From contig OX596000.1 of assembly GCA_951394045.1 (NCBI GenBank), positions 558,001 through 622,000 of the forward strand: a stretch of 64,000 nt of DNA, written 5' to 3'. Positions within the stretch are counted from its first letter, which is position 1, and each line of letters starts with the position of its first letter. Shown here in pieces: positions 40,953-49,953 of the stretch. The DNA comes from Nitzschia sp. DOCU1 (lineage: Eukaryota; Bacillariophyta; Bacillariophyceae; Bacillariales; Bacillariaceae). The translations under genes were made by a program, and so were the position numbers. The notes beneath the pieces were generated by a model, which was not told the origin of the DNA, did no database searches, and worked only from the letters and a program-made list of their open reading frames with translations.

Positions 40953-43900
40953 CTACGAAACCAAGCAATTTTCGTCATCCCCTTCGCGAGAAGTCGATTC
41001 CGTAGGTTGCGTCGAGTTGGATCCTTGCCCCACTGATTTCGTGGAAGGTTTGGCGTCCTTGGCCGCAGGATCGACTTGAGCAATAATTTGCTTGAGTGTC
41101 TCTTCAGCGGCTTGGCTTTCGGCACTTTTCTTTCTCTCAAGTGGCTGCTGCAGTTGCTCTGCAGCCGCCTCGGATTGCGCGGGTGGGTCTTCTAGCTCGG
41201 AAACAGCAGACATCATATCTTCTTCGTCATGGTCTTCCCCATTTTGCTCTGGATACTCTTCCTCGTAACCATCTTCTTCGTGATCACCTCCTTCTTCATG
41301 CTCGGCCAAGCACCGCAACAAAATGGATAAATTCGAAATCGCCTCGTGTTTTTCCGTCTTGTTTGGCCAGGGTTGTTGCAACGCCATGGTCATGGCCAAC
41401 ATTCCACCCGCATCGCTTAATTCTTTTAAGCGAACTTCGTTGTCCATGCACAAATTGGCAATGGCTCCAAAGGCCTTGGCTTGTACTGTCATGTTGTCCG
41501 AATGTCGAGTCATGGAAGCACAAAGAAGCGAGACGGCACCATCGGCTTCGTCAGTAGTACCGCGGTGTCGAGTGATATTGGCCAGAGCCCCACAGGCGGC
41601 TTGGTGAACATTTCCGCTGGCTTCGAAGGTGCGCATAGCGTCCAAAATGGTGGCAATACCACCCATTTCACCAATAATGACTTGTGTTTCCGCATCCAGC
41701 GCCATGCGTTCCAAAGCGGAACACCCGCTCACTTGAACAGATTCTACGTCACGATGCGACTCCATAGCTCGGACAATCCCCATGACACCGCCAAACTGAG
41801 AAATCTTGGTTCGATACTTGGATCCTCTGCAAGCTTCAGCCACTATAGTCTCCAGACCCTGTTGAACGACGTTGGCATCGCGGCTCCAGATATCCTTGCG
41901 CAAAATATCCGAGATTCGCTTGGTGTTACGCTCAGACGACGAGCCTGTTGATACGCCTCCCTTGCTGCTATTGGAGCGTTGTCCTGACGGAAAGCTGCTA
42001 TTCATGGAATCCCTCTTGTTGCGGCTACCTTGCATGCTACCGGTGGTACTGGCTTGGGTTTCCTTGGTGCCGCCGACCTTGCTCAGCGAATCCGCCGACT
42101 TGGGAAGGATGGTATCCTTGATGCCGGGCGAGGGAGGTTGGACAGCTTCCCTGCGTGGCGTCGGTTCGACATAACTCTGATCAAAAGTGAGCTGGGTCAT
42201 GTCATCGTCATCGATCATGGGCTGGACTGTAATGGTAGGCTCATTGGCAACTCTTGGAGTCGAGAACATGCGACTGCTCATCAAGTGAGACGTACCCGGA
42301 TGCACGGGTGTTGTTATGGGTGCAGATGGGTTGATAGGCTCCTCACTGTCTCCGTCGCAGGACGAATCCTGAGCAGTATCGTCCACTGTGAACTCCATGT
42401 AGCTTTGTTCCACCGTGATTTCTTCGTAAAGCGACTGATTGTCCGGGGACTTGGCGGCATTAGCAGTGGGCTGGAATGTTGCCTTGGTCGCTGATGCAGC
42501 AGGATGTAACACCGTTTCTTCAATGGTGTACTCGCTGTATTCATCGTCTCCTCCGTCGACATCACCGCCTTGTCGTTGTTTCAAAAGAGCATCAAATACC
42601 ATAAAACTGCTTCGCAAATCCTTGTGAATACCGCCAGTAGTAGCAGGTTCTGCAGGCTTCTTGTTTGTTGACGATGCTTGCACTGGCCTTGGCACTGGCT
42701 GCTGCTTCTTTTCCTCTTGTACCTTGGGCTTTTCCACTTCCAAAGGCTTGCTTTCAACAACAACAGGGGCGGGACCTGATGTTTGGGCCACAGTGGCACT
42801 GTTGCTGCTGGATGCTGCGACGGGAGTTGCCTCGGTCGTCGCCTTGATGCTTGGCAACGAGGGGACTTTGGCGTCTTCGGGAATACTTGTTGCCGATGAT
42901 GCTGCCTCCTTGGTGTTCTTGCCCGTCAAAGATGCTGGGCTATTAGTAGTATTGTCCCCACCCGTCTTGCCAGAACCTCGCTTGTTGGCCAGACGCTGCT
43001 TCCACAACATGCTCTTGCGTCCTTTACCTTTGGGGGTGTCGACGCCTGGCGCCTGTACCAATTCTTCATGATCCAAGGTTGGACTGCTAAGATTGGGGAC
43101 GCTGGGTGTCGTCGTTGACGTGGGGGCCTTGGGAGGTTTGCCGGGTGTCGTAGGAGTCATGGTAGTGACGGGTTCCACAGACTTGGCGGTGGCCACGGGA
43201 GATGCAGATGGAGGAGGATCATTATTACTATTGGAGGACGAACCACCACTGGCATTGGACACATCGCTTTCTCGTTTTATGACACCACTCTTTCGTTTTG
43301 CCAGTCGATCCTTCCACTTGCTAGCCTTGCTCTTTTTGCCTGGAGACTTGCCGCCGCCGTTCATTTCATCATCTTCCCCTTGACCAGATTCCTCAATAGT
43401 GGTCGCTGGTGGAGGAGGAACCGAAGATGGCATTTCCTGTGGTGTTTTGGTGTCTTCTTCTACGGTAGCTTCTCCCATCATGGCCATGGCAGAAGCCTCG
43501 GCTGCTTCGAGTTCTTCTGCTGTAAGTGGATCTTCGTCATCGTCCGATTTCTTTTCTTCTTCCAGGATTACCATGTTGCCTGACGCTGCTGCTGGTTCCA
43601 AGCGCGTCGCGGCAACTTGTTCTATTGTACTTTCAGTTGCTGCAGTAGTAGTCTCTGTTTCGTCCAATATTGCTGCTGTTGCTTGTTCGGGTAGCCCCTC
43701 TACCTCGGCCATGCTGCTCGATGCTTCTGGCTCTGGTACTCCCGATAGTCCTTCTACCGGTAACACTTCTTCGTCTTCGTCGTTTTGAGCAGTCGTCATC
43801 ATTTCTTCCCCTGAAAACGACGACTTGACATCTCCAAAGCTCAAGGTTTCCAAAGATTCGTCTTGTGCAATCCCGACGGAATACAAATCATTGGTAGCTT

Positions 43901-45368
43901 CCACAACTTGAAAGTGCCGAGTAGGCAACAAGGTAATGGTAGAATACAGTTCCTTCAAGAGTCGACTGCGCTGAAATCGTGCATGTACCTGAAAGTATTC
44001 ATTGCGAATCTGCCTTGGTGGATCCAAACCTGCTCGTCCCATGGTTGTAATCGTGTAACGATCTTCATTGATGAGGCTTTTGGATAATTTTGCCTCGAGA
44101 GATTGCACGAGCAATTTGCGATTTGCTTCAATCCGCGTTTGTTCTTTGCGGATGGGAGACGATGGATACGAGGCAGTGGACGAAAGGATGGATCGAACGG
44201 ACGTGACTGACTGTAAATCATCATCATCCGAGTCTACATGGAAATCTTGCTGTCGACCTACACCCAGCATAAAGGGAATTGATGAGGAGGATGGAGTCTG
44301 CTGGATGACGTTGTCGTCATTCTCTGAGAAAAGGACTCGTCCTCCCGTCGTTTCTTCTAAATGTTCGTCTTGTGGCAATTGCTGCTTCCATTGCAAAAGA
44401 AGACGCCTTCGTTCTTCTTCTAGTCTTTGATGCTCTTCATTGTCTTGCTGCAGAGCTCCTTCCAGAACATTTGCAACCTCGGCCACGGCCAGACTATTTT
44501 CCTTGTCTTCGAAGGATCGAATATAGTTCCTACTACGCGAAGACGACTCTGGCGGCTCTTCCACATCTGTCAAATCAATAACCACTGGAACTTGTGGAGG
44601 TGATTGTGAGGACGAGGGATGTTTCGGAGACGCGGACGTGTGTCGAAATCGTCCAATGACTGCCTTTTCCGAGCCCTTGCTAAGTTCATCTTCTTCCGCA
44701 CGATCACACGACGACGAAGCACTCTGCAACTTCATTTCAAAGTCGTCATTTTCTTCTTCGCTCACCGTCACACCACTCAAGGCAAAGACTTGTTTGCGTT
44801 CCTTCATTTGTTGCTTCCACGAACTGCTAGCGCGTTCGACGCCCTTGCTGCCCTTTTTCAATAGCACATCCACTCTCCATGGACGAGACTTGCTACTGCT
44901 CCCGCCACCGCCATTGTTGGTGTTTCCACTGCGACGAGCTGGAGAGGGCGTTCCAATCATGGTAGTACTGCTCGTACTACTGCTACTATTCGCCTTGGAA
45001 GGAGGACTGCTGTAGTCGTCATTGTCGTCCTGGCGAGTAGTAGTTCGTCTAGAGGGAGACGCTGCCGACTCGGCGTCAGCTGCTGCCTGTGCCGCGGACG
45101 CTGCCATTTGCAGAGCGACTCGTTGCTGTTGTTGTTGCCCTCGATTGTCTTCCCAGGGACTGTATCGACGAGCCCGAGCCACTGCGGCAGCTACATCGAC
45201 TTCGGAATAACACGACAACATGGAGGAAGGATCACAATCAAAGGGTTCTTCTTCTTCATATCCGAAAGCATCCTCGTCTTCGTCATCATCATCGTCATAG
45301 CTGGTTTTGGTAGTGGCGGTTCGAGCCAGTGCGGCACTGGGTTCATCGGATGGATGATCATCGTACAT
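40953..45368 (-). CDS. Large armadillo-repeat protein with disordered N-terminal region
   Basis: Single exon, 1,471 residues from ATG 45368. The frame is open a further 105 codons into the copia LTR, so upstream codons are retroelement sequence, not original gene. The N-terminal 1,150 residues are low-complexity and charged, with acidic DDDDDEDED, poly-Gln, poly-Ser and repeated K-x-W-K-x-R-L-A-x-K-R boxes (for example SKWKDRLAKRKSG and SMLWKQRLANKRG). These repeated boxes may be linear binding motifs. Residues from about 1180 to 1390 form armadillo-type helical repeats: VVQQGLETIVAEACRG, SGCSALERMALDAETQ, AACGALANITRHRG and KAFGAIANLCMDNE. It is probably a scaffold in the cytoplasm or nucleus. 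The retroelement 58 bp upstream may have replaced its promoter. Confidence 0.85.
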   Translation of the reverse strand: MYDDHPSDEPSAALARTATTKTSYDDDDDEDEDAFGYEEEEPFDCDPSSMLSCYSEVDVAAAVARARRYSPWEDNRGQQQQQRVALQMAASAAQAAADAESAASPSRRTTTRQDDNDDYSSPPSKANSSSSTSSTTMIGTPSPARRSGNTNNGGGGSSSKSRPWRVDVLLKKGSKGVERASSSWKQQMKERKQVFALSGVTVSEEENDDFEMKLQSASSSCDRAEEDELSKGSEKAVIGRFRHTSASPKHPSSSQSPPQVPVVIDLTDVEEPPESSSRSRNYIRSFEDKENSLAVAEVANVLEGALQQDNEEHQRLEEERRRLLLQWKQQLPQDEHLEETTGGRVLFSENDDNVIQQTPSSSSIPFMLGVGRQQDFHVDSDDDDLQSVTSVRSILSSTASYPSSPIRKEQTRIEANRKLLVQSLEAKLSKSLINEDRYTITTMGRAGLDPPRQIRNEYFQVHARFQRSRLLKELYSTITLLPTRHFQVVEATNDLYSVGIAQDESLETLSFGDVKSSFSGEEMMTTAQNDEDEEVLPVEGLSGVPEPEASSSMAEVEGLPEQATAAILDETETTTAATESTIEQVAATRLEPAAASGNMVILEEEKKSDDDEDPLTAEELEAAEASAMAMMGEATVEEDTKTPQEMPSSVPPPPATTIEESGQGEDDEMNGGGKSPGKKSKASKWKDRLAKRKSGVIKRESDVSNASGGSSSNSNNDPPPSASPVATAKSVEPVTTMTPTTPGKPPKAPTSTTTPSVPNLSSPTLDHEELVQAPGVDTPKGKGRKSMLWKQRLANKRGSGKTGGDNTTNSPASLTGKNTKEAASSATSIPEDAKVPSLPSIKATTEATPVAASSSNSATVAQTSGPAPVVVESKPLEVEKPKVQEEKKQQPVPRPVQASSTNKKPAEPATTGGIHKDLRSSFMVFDALLKQRQGGDVDGGDDEYSEYTIEETVLHPAASATKATFQPTANAAKSPDNQSLYEEITVEQSYMEFTVDDTAQDSSCDGDSEEPINPSAPITTPVHPGTSHLMSSRMFSTPRVANEPTITVQPMIDDDDMTQLTFDQSYVEPTPRREAVQPPSPGIKDTILPKSADSLSKVGGTKETQASTTGSMQGSRNKRDSMNSSFPSGQRSNSSKGGVSTGSSSERNTKRISDILRKDIWSRDANVVQQGLETIVAEACRGSKYRTKISQFGGVMGIVRAMESHRDVESVQVSGCSALERMALDAETQVIIGEMGGIATILDAMRTFEASGNVHQAACGALANITRHRGTTDEADGAVSLLCASMTRHSDNMTVQAKAFGAIANLCMDNEVRLKELSDAGGMLAMTMALQQPWPNKTEKHEAISNLSILLRCLAEHEEGGDHEEDGYEEEYPEQNGEDHDEEDMMSAVSELEDPPAQSEAAAEQLQQPLERKKSAESQAAEETLKQIIAQVDPAAKDAKPSTKSVGQGSNSTQPTESTSREGDDENCLVS

Positions 45369-45426
45369 GGTGTTTCCCACTACTAAGAAAGCCGAGCAAG
45401 CACCTGCTTCCAGCCACGAGGGAACG

Positions 45427-45738
45427 TGTTGAAATCTACGATGACCGGTACTGGCTAATCGTAAAAAGAGCTCAAATAACTTGTGGTTGTGTTGCAGTGT
45501 GTTGATTCTGAAACTTATGAGCACTAACAGTGCGTAAACTAAATGTATGCTGTCGAGATAGACAGCTGATGTACTCTGATTTGTATCGTACTTAGTGCCA
45601 TCTCCATGCCTTCTCCTCGTTGGAGTCAGCACGTGGCTGTTCGGGAGTGAACGTTGCACTTCCCTATACGATTGCGTCATCACGCTGATGACGTCGTGAA
45701 GAGCGATCCTTGACCACCAGATTTACCGTATTTGAACA
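45427..45738 (-). repeat. 3' LTR
   Basis: 312 bp. In element sense it begins TGTTCAAATACGG and ends GATTTCAACA. It has one G more than the other LTR, in the GTTCGGGAGTGAAC segment. It directly precedes the armadillo gene in the same transcriptional direction. Confidence 0.96.
45675..45693. promoter_or_regulatory. CRE-like palindrome CGTCATCA-CGC-TGATGACG in the LTR
   Basis: A perfect 8-bp inverted repeat with a 3-bp spacer, continued by TC to give GACGTC. The core resembles bZIP/CREB sites; TGACGT-type elements mediate CO2 and cAMP responses in a model diatom. The same site is at 51617-51635 in the other LTR. A CACGTG box lies at 45630-45635. Function is inferred. Confidence 0.5.
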
Positions 45739-45747
45739 CTCCCTCTC
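45739..45747 (-). other. Polypurine tract
   Basis: In element sense GAGAGGGAG lies directly before the 3' LTR, the expected position for plus-strand priming. Confidence 0.75.
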
Positions 45748-45768
45748 AAGGATTGACTCGAGCGAGTG

Positions 45769-48700
45769 TTACCATCCCATGATGACCTGTCTGTGTTTGA
45801 CGAAGAGATCCTCGCTTAATGCTTTGGTCAGGATATCGGCAGGTTGATCTTCGGATCGGATATGATGTATCTCGATGTCGCCTCTCTCCACATAGTCGTA
45901 GAAGTGAAATAGACGATTGTTGATATGCTTTGTTCTTGGTCTTGCTTTGGGAGTACGGGCGATCTCAATGGCGCCCATGTTGTCTTCGTAGACGTTGCAA
46001 GTGATGTGTGCCTTGTCGAAGTGCACATTGAATCCGAGTCCTTGCATCTCCCTCAGAAGCTCAATGATCGGTATAGCCTCTCGCAAAGCGTACGAGAGTC
46101 CTGTGATCTCCGATTCGCAGCTAGACAGAGCGATCTCTTGCTGTAGCTGTGATTTCCATGTGACTGGCACTCCTGCGTAGCAGATGATGTAGCCGTGTCT
46201 GGAGCGAGCAGTGTCCTTGTCGAATCCTGCCAGTTCCTTGTCCCAGTTCCCCGCGAAGTCGGCGTCGACGAATACCTCCAATCCCTTCGAAGGATCTGCC
46301 TTGAAGATTATTCCTTTGTCTCGTGTGCCGAGCAGGTAACGTGTGATCCAGCGTATTGCATCGCCGTGTTCTTTCTTTGGGTCGATGGAGAACCGTGCAC
46401 ACTGGTGCACTGCGTATGCGATGTCTGGCCTTGATCCGCGCTCGACGTAGTTGAGCTTGCCGATGACACTCCTGTAGTGGAACGAGTCGTCGTGTGGTGT
46501 GGAGCTCAGGTGACGTGACAGTAGCCTGCTGGACGCCATGGGGATGTCCTTGGTTCGTACATTGTCATACTGCATGCGTAGGTCCGATATCACCTGTTCG
46601 ATTAGCTTGGGTTGCGTCAGGTGTATCGTTCCGTCTTCTTTCCGATCGATGTTGACTCCGAGAAAGTCCGTGAGATCTCCCTCAATGGTAATGTTGAGGT
46701 TTGCGTCTCTCATTTCCTGTATCGTTCGCTCGATCTCTGCCTGGTCAGGACCGGCTAAGATTGAGTCGTCGGTGTAGAGGACGTAGATCATGTTGCCCTT
46801 GTAGAATACACACTCGTCGTGCTTGGACACCACGAAATGGCACTTGTCGATGAGCCGTTTCCTCAGATATTGATACCATATACGAGAGGCGCTTTTTCCC
46901 CCATAGAGGTTGCGGTTGACTCGTAGACAATACTTGCTTGGGTCGTCAACGCCGTCGAGGGTGAATCCCTTTGGTAGCTTCATGTAGAGGTCCCTGTCTG
47001 CTGGCGCGTGTGGGTACGCGAGCACGTAGTCGAGTTGGACCGTTCGCCAATTGAAGAGTAGAACCAGCGCCAGCAGTAGCCTTATCGAGGGCCATCCGGC
47101 AACCGGAGCATACGTCTGATCGTAGTGCTCGCCGTGTCGCATTCGAGAACCGTCGATATTGCATCGTGCCTTGTATTTCTTGATTGCGCCCGTCCTTATG
47201 TCGCGCTTGCGGCGCAGTTGCCACACTGCAGGTAGCACGGTAGTCCCCGTTGGTATGTCGGTGAGTAACATGATGGTGTAGACTCCCATGTCGACCTGTT
47301 GCTTGATCTCCAGTTCCATTGCTTCGCCGAACTGTTCCCAGTCGCTCTCCCTCTGAGCCTCGTGAAGATACAGAGTGTCGGGGTCTGCATTGGCTTTGTA
47401 GGCATAGAGTGGGTTCAGGTCCTCGTTGATGGACCTGCCGTCGCTTGGGAACATCGCCTGGAAGGAGAACACTTCGCCAGGAACATCACTTTGCGTAGTG
47501 AGTTCCGCTGTCATTGCTTCTATCAGTCGTTGCGCAGGTTGCACGCGTCTCTGCGATCGCCTGGTGGCCGTACCAGATTCTGATTGCATTCGTGGAGACT
47601 GGTGTTGTTGTGTAGATGGCTGTTGTTTGCCATTCCCGGGTGTGTTCCCTTCTGTAACGGTGGGAGAACCGCTGTCCCTGTCTGTCTTCGGGGACATGTC
47701 GACTGTGCGTGGTTCAGGTGGTGCCACGTAGGCTCCCTCTGGAACTTGGGTGCCCTCTCTTGTCTGAGAGTTTTGTGTAGTGACCTGTTTTCTTTTCGAA
47801 GCTGTGGTTGTCGCATTGCCCTGCTTGGGTGCTGTCACATTCGCTTGTGACTGCTGAACAAACCCCGCCTTGATTTGCCATAGCGATTGTTGTGTGCTAG
47901 CACTCTCCACCGACTGGTAGAGTTGTGCTATGGTGTCAAACATTGTGTCCATCTTGATGTGGAACTGTGGAGACACAAGTCCCGTCTTGATGTCCAGCAC
48001 CAGCGCAATAGAACGAGAGTGGTGTGGTGATCGTCCCAGGTACACCCCAACCCTCGCTCTACTGACCCACTTGTGGAGCGGTTTGTTCTGTTGCAAGTTC
48101 CTGTCCAACACGTACACTGGACAACCGAAGTGTTGCCAGCGCTTGGCGTTGGTGGAGACCTTCGTACTGTAGAAGAGCTCCGCTGGGGAGCGGTAGTCAG
48201 GTTTGTCGGCCAGATTGGGTGTCGCGTTGTTTGCATCGTTCGCAATTCGGAGGGCGTATGGCCAGAGGTTCGCCGAGATCTCCTGTGGCCATTGTCGTTT
48301 TGCGTAGGTCAGTTGTGTGCGCGTCAGCTCTTGTAGTCGTCTGATTCGAGCTTCCGCCTGTCCGTTCTGGTGATGCGCGTTGACTCCCGCGAATGAGAGA
48401 CCTTGCTCGCATTTGTGGCAGTCAAGCACCCATTTGTTGGCCTTGAAAATTCCATTGTCGGCATGATAATGTTGGACTCTGAAACCGTTTTGCTGGCACA
48501 GACGTTCGAATGCATGCTTGCCCTCGATCGTCTCGTCAGCACTAGCGGTCTTCTGCAGGTAGACGTAGCCGAACGATGAGTAGCTGTCCACGTAGACAGT
48601 TGCATACACGTATCGCTTCGTCGTCAAGATACCTGTCATCTGCGCGATGAACCCCGGTGTTGGGGACTTCATTTGGTCGACCGAGACCACTTCACCCGGT

Positions 48701-49953
48701 TTTGTTGGTAAGTAAGCTTCGTCCTTGTTGATTGGTGCCTTCTGCCTCCACTGACGCTTTGTTGCTTTACCGAACATGCAGGCTGCACATACGGGAACGC
48801 GACATTTGGCCAGTCGCCTTGGGATGATGGAGTATCGCGCCATGATCTGTAGTTTCCGAAAGGATACATGGGCGAAGCGCAGATGGTAAGTCAGTAATTC
48901 GGTCTCGAGCTTCCTTTCCTCTCTCTCAACCTCTGTTTCATCCACTATCCTCGCAGGATTGGCAGGTGGAGCAGGCGTTGGTCCGAGTAAGTTTTCTGTG
49001 TCGTCGCGTATGTTGTTGTTAACGTCGTCGCTAACATTATCGTTGCCTATATTCGAGAAATCCGCAGGATCGTCATCTTCATCGTCGGAGATAACCTGTG
49101 CATCGAATGCCAGGACGTCGTCGCCGTCATCGTCGAATCCTGCCTCCGCACAAAACGCCGCAAACTTGGAGTATCCGGGGGCGGTCCGACACGTCGCCAC
49201 GTTGGTGACCGGATCGAGTGGGATCGTTTTGGTGAAGTCTTTGGAGCTGAGGATGACGCGGTCGTGTGTGGTTGTCGATTGGGCTGGGCCGCGATGTTGT
49301 CTTTTCATTTGTTGGGCCCAATGTTGTGGGCTGAAGAGGCGTATTCCGCATCCAGGTACGTAGTAGGAATCGTGCAGAGTGAAGTCGTGCACGTCGCCGC
49401 CGTCGGCTTCTAACCTTACTTTTGCTGTTCCTGTTGACACATTCGTGGCCTTGGCTCCCATGAACCCGTTCACGATCCGATTTGTTGGCTGTAGTTCACC
49501 GGGGAAGTCCTCGACAACCCCGCCAAGGGTTGTCGAGTCTGTATCGATCACTGCTAACCGTTCTCCTTTGTTCGTCATCGTCTCCATTGCCAATAGGACT
49601 TGCCAGACTTGTAGTGTTCGCGGCGCTGCAAAGTTGATGCTGCCGCAGACGTGACATTGTAGCGGCATGTCGTTGCGTCGGTACTTGCTGGCGATGTCCC
49701 GTCGTCGCCTCACTTCCTTGTTTTGTTGACTGTGCTTCATTCGCAGCCTAAAACTAGTCCAAATCGCGATTTTCCAGGCTCGTAGATATGCTAAATAGCG
49801 AGTTAACTTAGCCCGAAAGCGTTGCTTCTTAGGATAGTAGTAGTAGCAGCTGTCGGCATAGACCGTCACCCATATGTAGATTATCAAGTACGCCAGGCCA
49901 ATGTATGTCCATACGGCCAGGGTATCTTGTAACCTCGTCGGCAGATTGAGGAA
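45769..49953 (-). CDS. pol: Copia pol polyprotein (same frame as gag, after a UGA)
   Basis: The reading frame continues without interruption from the codon after the gag stop. The first ATG or TTG lies about 22 codons in, so expression probably depends on reading through or re-initiating after the UGA. Order: a hydrophobic stretch (GLAYLIIYIWVTVYA), a basic region, protease-like VIDTDSTT (the usual D-S/T-G is altered), the HHCC integrase site with HLRFAHVSF and CAACMFGKA, catalytic integrase acids around VDQMKSP, HADNGIF and NGQAEARIRR, and a proline- and Ser-rich linker. Reverse transcriptase follows with the active site YVLYTDDSI (YTDD rather than YVDD), then RNase H with FVDADFAGNWD and CESEITGL. 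No frameshift is seen. The element probably is or was recently active. Confidence 0.93.
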   Translation of the reverse strand, partial: FLNLPTRLQDTLAVWTYIGLAYLIIYIWVTVYADSCYYYYPKKQRFRAKLTRYLAYLRAWKIAIWTSFRLRMKHSQQNKEVRRRRDIASKYRRNDMPLQCHVCGSINFAAPRTLQVWQVLLAMETMTNKGERLAVIDTDSTTLGGVVEDFPGELQPTNRIVNGFMGAKATNVSTGTAKVRLEADGGDVHDFTLHDSYYVPGCGIRLFSPQHWAQQMKRQHRGPAQSTTTHDRVILSSKDFTKTIPLDPVTNVATCRTAPGYSKFAAFCAEAGFDDDGDDVLAFDAQVISDDEDDDPADFSNIGNDNVSDDVNNNIRDDTENLLGPTPAPPANPARIVDETEVEREERKLETELLTYHLRFAHVSFRKLQIMARYSIIPRRLAKCRVPVCAACMFGKATKRQWRQKAPINKDEAYLPTKPGEVVSVDQMKSPTPGFIAQMTGILTTKRYVYATVYVDSYSSFGYVYLQKTASADETIEGKHAFERLCQQNGFRVQHYHADNGIFKANKWVLDCHKCEQGLSFAGVNAHHQNGQAEARIRRLQELTRTQLTYAKRQWPQEISANLWPYALRIANDANNATPNLADKPDYRSPAELFYSTKVSTNAKRWQHFGCPVYVLDRNLQQNKPLHKWVSRARVGVYLGRSPHHSRSIALVLDIKTGLVSPQFHIKMDTMFDTIAQLYQSVESASTQQSLWQIKAGFVQQSQANVTAPKQGNATTTASKRKQVTTQNSQTREGTQVPEGAYVAPPEPRTVDMSPKTDRDSGSPTVTEGNTPGNGKQQPSTQQHQSPRMQSESGTATRRSQRRVQPAQRLIEAMTAELTTQSDVPGEVFSFQAMFPSDGRSINEDLNPLYAYKANADPDTLYLHEAQRESDWEQFGEAMELEIKQQVDMGVYTIMLLTDIPTGTTVLPAVWQLRRKRDIRTGAIKKYKARCNIDGSRMRHGEHYDQTYAPVAGWPSIRLLLALVLLFNWRTVQLDYVLAYPHAPADRDLYMKLPKGFTLDGVDDPSKYCLRVNRNLYGGKSASRIWYQYLRKRLIDKCHFVVSKHDECVFYKGNMIYVLYTDDSILAGPDQAEIERTIQEMRDANLNITIEGDLTDFLGVNIDRKEDGTIHLTQPKLIEQVISDLRMQYDNVRTKDIPMASSRLLSRHLSSTPHDDSFHYRSVIGKLNYVERGSRPDIAYAVHQCARFSIDPKKEHGDAIRWITRYLLGTRDKGIIFKADPSKGLEVFVDADFAGNWDKELAGFDKDTARSRHGYIICYAGVPVTWKSQLQQEIALSSCESEITGLSYALREAIPIIELLREMQGLGFNVHFDKAHITCNVYEDNMGAIEIARTPKARPRTKHINNRLFHFYDYVERGDIEIHHIRSEDQPADILTKALSEDLFVKHRQVIMGW

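Noticed and set aside
42661..43788. Plus-strand frames of 96-136 codons opposite the armadillo gene
   Set aside because: Low-complexity shadows of a Ser/Asp/Lys-rich coding sequence, with no domain.
45369..45683. N-terminal extension of the armadillo protein
   Set aside because: These codons include LTR sequence also present at 51370-51680, so they are not ancestral coding DNA; kept only as a possible chimeric transcript.
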